6,051 bases of DNA, from NCBI GenBank assembly GCA_023423475.1, contig JAFAFN010000188.1, positions 1 through 6,051 on the forward strand, written 5' to 3'. This DNA comes from Actinomycetes bacterium. GTDB lineage: Bacteria > Actinomycetota > Acidimicrobiia > Acidimicrobiales > Microtrichaceae. Under the pieces are notes generated by a model that ran no database searches, was not told the DNA's origin, and saw only the letters and a list, made by a program, of their open reading frames with translations. Positions 1-5,937 of this stretch are shown one piece after another; the stretch's first letter is position 1, and every line of letters starts with the position of its first letter. The position numbers were made by a program, and so were the translations under genes.

Positions 1-76
1 TCCGTTCAGTCTTAATTGAACTTTTTGTTCTATTTAGCCCGCACTTCGCCAATACTTTTTCGTTATATGCAATCCC
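1..76 (+). repeat. Element 1: right half of an attC-like long palindrome (cut by window edge)
   Basis: This is the 3' half of the same repeat family as the elements at 3775-3980 and 5744-5943; its left half lies outside the window. Positions 3-68 match the right arm of element 3 (ending at 5943) with about four substitutions and one 1-base indel, including a shared core CCCGCACTTCGCCAATAC. It ends in GTTATATGCAATCCC at 62-76. The GTT corresponds in position to the invariant GTT of integron attC sites. The bases after it are complementary to the left end of element 2 rather than belonging to this palindrome, so they are read here as the start of cassette 1. Similarity to attC is my inference; the repeat relationship is directly visible. 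Confidence 0.75.
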
Positions 77-92
77 TGAACGCCACCGCACA

Positions 93-154
93 TTCAAGCA
101 CATTTGGTTTTCCATATGCACAAAGCCGACACACAAAAACCAAAAGAGCTTGAA
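93..154. repeat. Stem-loop A, paired with stem-loop B at 3681-3742
   Basis: TTCAAGCACATTTGGTTTT (93-111) pairs with 136-154 at 17 of 19 positions, around a 24-base loop. The only mismatches are two A/A positions in the CACATTTG segment, and stem-loop B has the same two. The similarity to B continues past the stem into TTTCC and ACGCTC (to about 168). It lies just downstream of the endonuclease stop, so it could end transcription of the operon, but no T-run follows the stem on the minus strand. It is therefore called a structured repeat, not a terminator. Confidence 0.7.
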
Positions 155-178
155 TTTCCCTCTACGCTCTGACTGACA

Positions 179-1363
179 TTACTTCGACAACAAATCATAA
201 GTCTGACTTGGAGGAAACAACATACTCAAAGCATTTGGCTTTATCTTAAATATTGGACCTTTCTCAACAACTTTACCAACAGGAGTACGTTTTATCAAAT
301 GGTCAAGCGTAATAATTCCCTGTTCCAACAAAATATCAAATTGCGACACAATCGGCTTTTTGGTATGTTCGACTGACTTATAAATGAAATGCTCTTTGTT
401 GTCAATTATCAAAGTATCGGTTGCAACCCAAAAAGTTTCGCTGTGTTTTTCAAGTAAACGATTGTGTAAGGTTTCTAATCCCCAAACAACAAAATCGCCA
501 ACCGTAGCTTTATCAGAATTTTCAATTAACTGACGAACATCTGTATCTAATTTCAGCTTCAGACCTTGCGAATTTCGAACGATTGAAGAAACCGTGCAAT
601 ACAATTTAAAATCTTCACCACGTTGATAACCAAACTCATTCAGAATTTCAGCAGAACTTTTAAATTTACTAGCAGACCAATCTGGAACTTGTGCAAACAG
701 GTTTTTTCGATTTCCTTTTTTATCTCTGAAAGATTTTAATTCAATTCCTTTGTAATCTGGCTGTTTTGATGAATTGATGTCAATTCCTAAAAGCGTTTCC
801 AGCGTTCTACCAATTGCGGTGTCAGCTTGTAACATTGCAGGAACAGCACCTTGCAAACTAATTTTCCTCAACAACATTAGTAATTCATCTGCGACTTCTC
901 TTGACAAAGAATTGATTTCGTTCACCAATTCTTTCAAAGGATTATTTACAATTCCATTGATTAATTTTTCAAAATCAAGTTGTGTAACATTGACAACATA
1001 CAAGTCATTTTCAAAAGAAATAATTGCTAAAATATCATTTGCTTTGGAGTAAGCACCCAAACCTTTGAACCAAATTCGAGGGTCGCCTTTTTTGGTATTT
1101 GGTCGGTACAATGAAGCTACGGATTGTATTAATCCGTCTGAATTAATCAAATACGAATTGATTTGAACTTTACTTTCTTGACCTTGATTTTGAAGCTCAT
1201 AATCGTGAATGTTTCTATCTTTCAGATAAGCTCGAACAGAACCAGTCGCATCCATAATTGATTTTTCAAGTCCTGTTTTTGTTGGTTCAATTAGAGTTAC
1301 TTCAACCGATTTTTCTGTTAATAGTTTTATACGGTCAATTTCTACTTTGGTTAATTGCCTCAT
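179..1363 (-). CDS. MvaI/BcnI-family type II restriction endonuclease
   Basis: A 394-residue endonuclease predicted to cut unmodified DNA in the cytoplasm as the partner of the adjacent methyltransferase. Family assignment rests on the C-terminal half. DTAIGRTLETLLGI (181-194) matches the glycine-containing segment ahead of the active site. SKQPDYKGIELKS contains a PD-(D/E)xK centre, D203-x4-E208-L-K210, with the spacing I recall for MvaI. Known members cut CCWGG (MvaI) or CCSGG (BcnI); the specificity here cannot be read from sequence. MvaI and BcnI are about 240 residues, so the first ~165 residues are an extra N-terminal domain. It includes RPNTKKGDPRIWF near 87-99 and may help recognise DNA. 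The ATG is 2 bp after the methyltransferase stop (TAA-AG-ATG), with no clear ribosome-binding site, so translation is probably coupled. Having the nuclease second in the operon favours methylation before cutting. The gene looks intact. Confidence 0.92.
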   Translation of the reverse strand: MRQLTKVEIDRIKLLTEKSVEVTLIEPTKTGLEKSIMDATGSVRAYLKDRNIHDYELQNQGQESKVQINSYLINSDGLIQSVASLYRPNTKKGDPRIWFKGLGAYSKANDILAIISFENDLYVVNVTQLDFEKLINGIVNNPLKELVNEINSLSREVADELLMLLRKISLQGAVPAMLQADTAIGRTLETLLGIDINSSKQPDYKGIELKSFRDKKGNRKNLFAQVPDWSASKFKSSAEILNEFGYQRGEDFKLYCTVSSIVRNSQGLKLKLDTDVRQLIENSDKATVGDFVVWGLETLHNRLLEKHSETFWVATDTLIIDNKEHFIYKSVEHTKKPIVSQFDILLEQGIITLDHLIKRTPVGKVVEKGPIFKIKPNALSMLFPPSQTYDLLSK

Positions 1364-1365
1364 CT

Positions 1366-3591
1366 TTAATCAATATTTTTTAAAATTTCTAATGCAACTG
1401 CTCTCGCCATTAAAGGCGGAACAGCATTACCTACCAAAGTAAATTGCGGAACTTCATACTTTCTTTTATTTCCACCTGTTGAACGTTTCCCTTGAAAAAC
1501 AAAACTATCATCAAAAGACTGCAAACGAGCCATTTCACGAACAGTTAATGCTCTTGGACTCGAATAGTGAACATAATCATCTGGAATTGTCATTACAGTT
1601 GGGCTTAATCCGTCAGCTTTTAAAACATTGTAATTCCTTTTTTCGGAACTTAATCCCATCTTTTTTAATTCTTCTTTCGCTTCATCGTAATTTCCTGCAT
1701 TCAAAATAACATCTAATCGCTTTATAACGTCATCATTTTGTTTACTTGTTTTATGATTTTGCAAAGGTGCCACAACGTGCGTTAGAACATTTTCCAACTC
1801 TTCAAAATTTCGGACATAAAAAGGATTTTTAGCATTAGAAAATCTGCCGTTTAACCTACCTTTTTTTGACCATTCTGCATACGTTAAACCATTTTTTGTA
1901 TTCGGTTTTCCATCAATAGAACGTTTTTTTATTAAAGCTTTCATTTGCTCAGTCGTTCCATTATATTTTGCCTTTAAATCAATATTTTCATAATTAAACT
2001 TCTCATCATCATTACCTACAAAATCCAAATCATAAAGAGCCTCAAAAACAGTAACTTTTTCGTCTTTGGAAACCGTCGCAGGAACTGTTCTAATTAGTTT
2101 TTGGTCTTTTCTACATCCAATAAACAAAACCCTTTCGCGATTTTGCGGAACACCATAATCAGAAGCCAAAGCAACAAAAGGTTGGTCAATGTTATACAAT
2201 CGGATATGAGCTAAAATCTCGTTTAGTTCCTCATCTTTTTTCTGCTTTTTAGCAAAATCGGTTAAACCTTGTACACATTCATCAAAAGAATAATTATAAA
2301 TCTCTAAAGCCAAAATAATATCGGCAATTTCAATTTTGAAAGTAGATGCAGGATTGAGCTTTTGGAAAGCATTATGTACTTCTTCAATAATATTATTCGG
2401 TTCAATTGACACTAAAAAATCATCGAATTTTGGAGCGAAAAAATCATTATCCAAATCATTATGATTTTTCTCTTGAATAACTTTCTTTCTTATGTAAGCC
2501 AATTCCTTCGCTCTCTTTAACAGATTAAATCCGTGGCGAATCGTTGCAAAATTTATATCAGTTTTACTGGTTTTGTAATCTGCAATTTTTGGTGCAAGAA
2601 CTCGAAATTTGTTTTCAATATTCTGAATATAACTTTCCCGAATAGTATATAATTCTTTATCTACTGATTTTTCAAAATTTAATCTTTGCAAATAACAATC
2701 GAGTATAAATTGATTTTCGGAACTAGACTTTTTAAGGTTGGCTACGAAGTGAATTAATTGATGAAACTCTTTTAAGTCAATAATAGAACGGATTTCCTGC
2801 AAAATCATTTCTTTGATTTTTCCACCATCTTTTGTCAAAATTCCTTTTACGTTTTCCATCACAAAATACTTTGGACGAAGCAATTTTATGACATTTAGGT
2901 AATGAGCAAACAAATCATCTTTTTTATCGAACTTTTTTCGTTTTCCCGCCAAACTAAAACTCTGACAAGGTGGTCCGCCACAAACGACATCAATAGTTTG
3001 ACCTTTCACTTTTTTTAATAGATTATCAATAAAATCAGGTTCAGTAATATCTTGACGTAAAAATTCAGCATCCATTCCTAATTGATAATTGTAACGAGCC
3101 AGATGTGTCAATTCGCAATTTTCATTGATGTCACTACCTAAACGAAAATCATAAAACTTGTTTCCATATTCGGCTTGTAAAAAACCTTCACTAAAGCCAC
3201 CCGCACCAGCAAATAAATCTAAAAATGTTACTTTTTGCATTGTTTCATATCCTGCAGCATCTTCACAAACCATTGAAACATCTGTATTTTGTTTTCGACT
3301 ATTTACCAATGACAAAATTTTTTCTTTAACTTTTTTGTCAGTAAATTGACTGTGTGGTTCAGTTTCAAAATGCTTTTCGACTTCTTGCTTCAGAAACAAC
3401 AAAAATTTATTAATTGATTTGTTTGTGTATTCGGTTTCTTTGACGAGTTGATTTTTGGCATCCCAATCTTTTCGTAAAACCTTTTCACCAGTTGCAACTT
3501 TAACTTGGACATCTTTTTGTTTTATCCTCAGATGAATTGGACAAAATCCAGACTTATCTGGAGTATCTAAATAAAATCTTACATTTACCAT
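1366..3591 (-). CDS. Cytosine-C5 DNA methyltransferase with N-terminal recombinase-type arm DNA-binding domain
   Basis: A 741-residue enzyme that transfers a methyl group from S-adenosylmethionine to C5 of cytosine and protects host DNA from the downstream nuclease. The motifs are complete: I DLFAGAGG (125-132), IV GGPPCQSFS (205-213, catalytic C209), VI ENV (246-248), VIII QNRERV (483-488), IX REMARLQSF (685-693) and X GNAVPP (721-726). The target-recognition region lies between VIII and IX. Residues 1 to ~100 (MVNVRFYLDTP..., ATGEKVLRKDWDAK...) resemble the arm-type DNA-binding domain of Bacteroidota tyrosine recombinases. About 190 extra residues, rich in charged and helix-forming residues, separate motifs VI and VIII. 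The start is placed at the ATG at 3591. The frame stays open to a TTG at 3639, but that TTG lies upstream of the predicted transcription start, and the arm domain begins at the ATG. Length is well above the usual 330-480 residues. Confidence 0.95.
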   Translation of the reverse strand: MVNVRFYLDTPDKSGFCPIHLRIKQKDVQVKVATGEKVLRKDWDAKNQLVKETEYTNKSINKFLLFLKQEVEKHFETEPHSQFTDKKVKEKILSLVNSRKQNTDVSMVCEDAAGYETMQKVTFLDLFAGAGGFSEGFLQAEYGNKFYDFRLGSDINENCELTHLARYNYQLGMDAEFLRQDITEPDFIDNLLKKVKGQTIDVVCGGPPCQSFSLAGKRKKFDKKDDLFAHYLNVIKLLRPKYFVMENVKGILTKDGGKIKEMILQEIRSIIDLKEFHQLIHFVANLKKSSSENQFILDCYLQRLNFEKSVDKELYTIRESYIQNIENKFRVLAPKIADYKTSKTDINFATIRHGFNLLKRAKELAYIRKKVIQEKNHNDLDNDFFAPKFDDFLVSIEPNNIIEEVHNAFQKLNPASTFKIEIADIILALEIYNYSFDECVQGLTDFAKKQKKDEELNEILAHIRLYNIDQPFVALASDYGVPQNRERVLFIGCRKDQKLIRTVPATVSKDEKVTVFEALYDLDFVGNDDEKFNYENIDLKAKYNGTTEQMKALIKKRSIDGKPNTKNGLTYAEWSKKGRLNGRFSNAKNPFYVRNFEELENVLTHVVAPLQNHKTSKQNDDVIKRLDVILNAGNYDEAKEELKKMGLSSEKRNYNVLKADGLSPTVMTIPDDYVHYSSPRALTVREMARLQSFDDSFVFQGKRSTGGNKRKYEVPQFTLVGNAVPPLMARAVALEILKNID

Positions 3592-3594
3592 ATC

Positions 3595-3636
3595 ACGGAC
3601 ATTTTTACGGACACGGACAAATTTACGGACAAATTT
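3595..3636. promoter_or_regulatory. ACGGAC hexamer array, candidate operator for the methyltransferase promoter
   Basis: Four exact copies of ACGGAC (GTCCGT on the coding strand) lie at 3595-3600, 3607-3612, 3613-3618 and 3625-3630, all on one 6-bp grid. Three AT hexamers fill the remaining slots: ATTTTT at 3601-3606, and AAATTT at 3619-3624 and 3631-3636. The array contains the predicted -7 box and ends 3 bp before the ATG at 3591, so a protein bound here would block transcription. The methyltransferase's own arm-type domain is the obvious candidate binder, since such domains bind short repeated arm sites in recombinases. Binding is inferred; the repeat is seen. Confidence 0.6.
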
Positions 3637-3647
3637 CAATTAGACAA
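3618..3647 (-). promoter_or_regulatory. Bacteroidota-type promoter of the restriction-modification operon
   Basis: On the minus strand, TTG (3647-3645) is followed by exactly 19 bases and then TAAATTTG (3625-3618). This is a full match to the Bacteroidota -7 consensus TAnnTTTG with a -33 TTG at normal spacing. Transcription would begin near 3611, leaving a leader of about 20 nt before the ATG at 3591. No other candidate upstream of the gene matches as well. It would drive both the methyltransferase and the endonuclease. Confidence 0.65.
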
Positions 3648-3680
3648 GAAAAACTTACACAAATTAACACCAAAACTAAA

Positions 3681-3742
3681 GCAAGCACATTTGCAATTCG
3701 CAAAAGCCAACCGCACAAACCCAAAATTGCAAAAGAGCTTGC
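3681..3742. repeat. Stem-loop B, paired with stem-loop A at 93-154
   Basis: GCAAGCACATTTGCAATT (3681-3698) pairs with 3725-3742 at 16 of 18 positions around a 26-base loop. Compared with stem-loop A, about four stem pairs have changed on both sides so that pairing is kept, while the two A/A mismatches are identical. The loops share a CACAAA stretch. It lies upstream of the operon promoter and ends 32 bp before element 2, in the same orientation as A. The function is unknown. Candidates are a structured mobile repeat or a transcription-blocking hairpin. Confidence 0.7.
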
Positions 3743-3774
3743 TTTTCCAACGCTCAACAATGAGAACAAGAAAA

Positions 3775-3980
3775 GGGACTGCATATAACAAGGGTTTGGC
3801 GAAATGGCGGGTTAAGTGCTAAATTCAACGCCAGTAATTCTATCACCGCATAAGCCATTTTATTTCCTTTTTTTGTAATTTAGCAAATAAAAATGGCTTA
3901 TGCTACTGTTGTGCAAAATTGAAAGTCTGTACTTCGATTTCCGCCACTATCGCCAAGCCCAGAACCGTTATCTGCAATCC
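3775..3980 (+). repeat. Element 2: complete attC-like long palindromic element
   Basis: Outer ends are GGGACTGCATATAAC (3775-3789) and GTTATCTGCAATCC (3967-3980). An outer stem pairs GGGTTTGGCGAAATGGCGG (3792-3810) with 3941-3960, with one 1-base bulge and few mismatches. A perfect 14-bp inner stem, GCATAAGCCATTTT (3848-3861) with 3890-3903, closes a 28-base loop. The loop contains TTTTTTGTAATTTAGCAA (3869-3886), shared with element 3 with one difference. This nested fold with AAC and GTT near its ends resembles an integron attC site, though at about 200 bp it exceeds the usual ~57-141. With stem-loop B and the promoter, it accounts for the gene-free stretch 3592-3981. Confidence 0.75.
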
Positions 3981-5937
3981 TATGAAACAGCGTGTCAGAA
4001 GACTTTTTCCATTTTTTTTAGTTTTAATTCTTATTTCTTGCAATGGACAAGAATACAAAAATGTCAAAAGAATAAATGGAGAAAATTCTTGGGGATATGT
4101 TGATGAGAGTGGGAAAGAAATAATCCCTCTTGGTATTTATGAATTTCTAAATCCAATCGATGAAGGGAATATGATTTTAGCGAAAAAAAATGGAAAAGAT
4201 GGTTATATTGATATTCATCAAAAAATATTAATTCCGTTTGAATATGATGATATTGGTGTTTTTTCTGATAATGGAATCGCACCAGCAAAGAAAGTAGGAA
4301 AATGGGGAGGATTGGATAGAAAAGGAAATATGATTATTCCGTTTATTTATGATGAATTAGGATATTTTTACAAATCCAATTTAGCCATTATTAAAAAAAA
4401 TGGAAAATATGGATTTATAGATGGAAAAGGAAAAATAATAATTCCCACATTGTATGACAATGCTAATCAAACAATGTCTGATAATGTAGTAATTGCATCT
4501 CAAAAAGGGAAATGGGCTTTTTTCAACAATCAAGGAAAGCAATTAACAGATTTTATTTATGATGAAATCAAAAATGACTATATAAATGACGATAAAGAAG
4601 ATACTTATTTTAAAGGAGGAGTTGCAATTGCAATTAAAAACAACAAGCCTTATTTTTTAGATCGAAACTTAAAAGAGATAAAAACCTCAGAAGTATATAG
4701 TAATGCAGAACCATTTACTGATAAGGGGTTTTCAATTGTTGAAAAAAATGAAAAATTTGGAATAATTTCTAACGACGGAAAAGTAATCCTTCCAACAATC
4801 TATGAAAGTATTGAACATCCTCAACAATATTCTAACAAACTTGAAATTTTTGCTGTAAAGAAAAATAATAAATTTCAAATTTTCAATTCAGATTTTAAAC
4901 CAATTACTAATTCAGATATTTCAGATTATAATTGGATAAAATTCAAAGATAACAATAAAGCAATTGATGCTCTGATTTTAAGAAATCAGAAAGAAAAGAA
5001 TGGTATTATTACTATTACTGATGGACAAAATTTAATTCCTTTTCAATACGATGATTTAAATCCTATCGATTATGAAACTTTTATAGTTAAAAAGGGAAAT
5101 ACGTTTGGGGTGATTAATAATGACAACAAAACTTTAATACCCATCAATTACACAGAAATATACCCTACAGATAAACATTTTTTAATTAAAAATTCGAAAG
5201 AAAATTTATTACTTGATAAGAAATTTAAATCCGTACTAAAAAATAAGTATCAAGATTTAGAACCTATCTTTTACGACGAAGATAACAAGTATATTGCAAA
5301 AAAGAATGGTAAGTATGGAATTATTGACTTAAAAGAAATGAATATTGTTCCATTTAACTATGACGAAATTTCTAATTGGGTTGAATATGGACCAAAAGCA
5401 CATTTCGTTACTGAAAATGGTAAAAAGGGATTAATTTCGTATGACGGAAAAATTCTTATTCCTGCTGAATTTGAATCCTTATCTTACATTTCAGATGATT
5501 ATATTATTGTATCAAAAGCCAAAAAATATGGAATAATAGATATTAGAAACAAAGTAATTATTCCAATTAATTATGACAAAGTTTTTGTTGATTGGTACCA
5601 AGCGAGAATCAAAAATGAAATTCCTGATATTTATGTTTTAAAAAATGGTATTTATTCAATAATAGACAAAGAAAACAAAATCATTAGGTCTAATATATCC
5701 AAAAAAATAATAGATGATAAATTTAATATGCACAGATAAAAAAGGACTGCAGATAACATTGTATTGGCAAAATGCGGGGTTAAAGGGCAAGTTGAACTAT
5801 TTGTAAAATTTATCCGCCGCTGCTTTTTCGTATTATTATTTTTTGTAATTTAACAATCCGAAAAAAGCATCGGCTACGTTTAGTCTAAATTGAACTTTTC
5901 GTTCCATTTAGCCCGCACTTCGCCAATACTTTTTCCG
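3968..5937 (+). mobile_element. Putative integron-like cassette 2 carrying the WG-repeat lipoprotein gene
   Basis: The segment spans 1970 bp from the GTT of element 2 to the GTT of element 3. Its first bases, GTTATCTGCAATCC (3967-3980), are the reverse complement of GGACTGCAGATAAC (5744-5757) at 13 of 14 positions. The C of GTTATCT, which differs from the A in cassette 1, is matched by a G at its own far end. The layout is compact, as in integron cassettes: one forward gene starting 15 bp after the GTT and stopping 4 bp before the left end of element 3. There is little room for a promoter inside the cassette ahead of the gene. No recombinase is seen. Confidence 0.5.
3982..5739 (+). CDS. WG-repeat lipoprotein
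   Basis: A 585-residue secreted protein of unknown function. The N-terminus is a lipoprotein signal: basic MKQRVRR, a hydrophobic stretch and a lipobox L-I-S-C with the lipidated Cys at 20. It should be anchored in the outer membrane or at the cell surface. The rest is about 15 repeats of ~37 residues with the pattern K-(W/Y)-G-(F/I)-I-D-x-x-G-K-x-I-I-P-x-x-Y-D-(D/E), for example KYGFIDGKGKIIIPTLYD. These are WG repeats, predicted to form a beta-rich repetitive fold that often serves for binding; several middle copies are degenerate. No enzyme domain is seen. The ATG at 3982 was preferred to an in-frame TTG at 3919 because it begins the lipoprotein signal and the upstream codons lie in element 2. 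No promoter was recognised between element 2 and the gene. A role in envelope protection or interaction is possible but unsupported. Confidence 0.9.
   Translation: MKQRVRRLFPFFLVLILISCNGQEYKNVKRINGENSWGYVDESGKEIIPLGIYEFLNPIDEGNMILAKKNGKDGYIDIHQKILIPFEYDDIGVFSDNGIAPAKKVGKWGGLDRKGNMIIPFIYDELGYFYKSNLAIIKKNGKYGFIDGKGKIIIPTLYDNANQTMSDNVVIASQKGKWAFFNNQGKQLTDFIYDEIKNDYINDDKEDTYFKGGVAIAIKNNKPYFLDRNLKEIKTSEVYSNAEPFTDKGFSIVEKNEKFGIISNDGKVILPTIYESIEHPQQYSNKLEIFAVKKNNKFQIFNSDFKPITNSDISDYNWIKFKDNNKAIDALILRNQKEKNGIITITDGQNLIPFQYDDLNPIDYETFIVKKGNTFGVINNDNKTLIPINYTEIYPTDKHFLIKNSKENLLLDKKFKSVLKNKYQDLEPIFYDEDNKYIAKKNGKYGIIDLKEMNIVPFNYDEISNWVEYGPKAHFVTENGKKGLISYDGKILIPAEFESLSYISDDYIIVSKAKKYGIIDIRNKVIIPINYDKVFVDWYQARIKNEIPDIYVLKNGIYSIIDKENKIIRSNISKKIIDDKFNMHR

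Larger units (their letters stand above)
63..3967 (+). mobile_element. Putative integron-like cassette 1 carrying the restriction-modification operon
   Basis: The segment runs from within the GTT of element 1 to the G of the GTT in element 2, 3905 bp if cleavage falls after the G as in integrons. Its first bases, GTTATATGCAATCCC (62-76), are the reverse complement of GGGACTGCATATAAC (3775-3789) at 14 of 15 positions. That is the signature of a cassette whose ends were joined in a circle. It carries two genes on the minus strand with their own promoter, so they would not depend on an array promoter. Most integron cassettes hold one forward gene; reversed cassettes with their own promoter are known for toxin-antitoxin pairs. 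No recombinase gene is seen, so mobility is inferred only. Confidence 0.5.

Noticed and set aside
93..154. Stem-loop A as a rho-independent terminator for the restriction-modification operon
   Set aside because: No T-run follows the stem on the minus strand, and a related stem-loop occurs upstream of the promoter where a terminator for this operon would make no sense.
774..1709. Short plus-strand open frames at 774-1052 and 1479-1709
   Set aside because: They lie antisense within the endonuclease and methyltransferase genes and show no domain, signal peptide or start signal.
3592..3639. Upstream TTG start giving the methyltransferase 16 more residues (VRKFVRVRKNVRD-like)
   Set aside because: The extra residues only translate the hexamer array, the TTG lies upstream of the predicted transcription start near 3611, and the arm domain begins at the ATG at 3591.
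3869..3883. TTTTTTGTAATTTAG in the element 2 loop as a promoter -7 box
   Set aside because: It is one base off TAnnTTTG, has no TTG at 17-23 bp upstream, and element 3 has the weaker TAATTTAA at the same place. It fits a structural loop motif better.
3775..3980. Element 2 as a simple MITE with terminal inverted repeats
   Set aside because: Its own ends match 12/14, but the cassette-wise match is better for both segments, element 3's ends match each other poorly, and no target-site duplication was seen.
3919..3981. Upstream TTG start for the WG-repeat protein
   Set aside because: These codons lie in the right arm of element 2, and the lipoprotein signal peptide begins cleanly at the ATG at 3982.
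4064..4288. Minus-strand open frame rich in His, Tyr and Gln
   Set aside because: It is the antisense shadow of the start of the WG-repeat gene; its odd composition comes from complementing AT-rich repeat codons.
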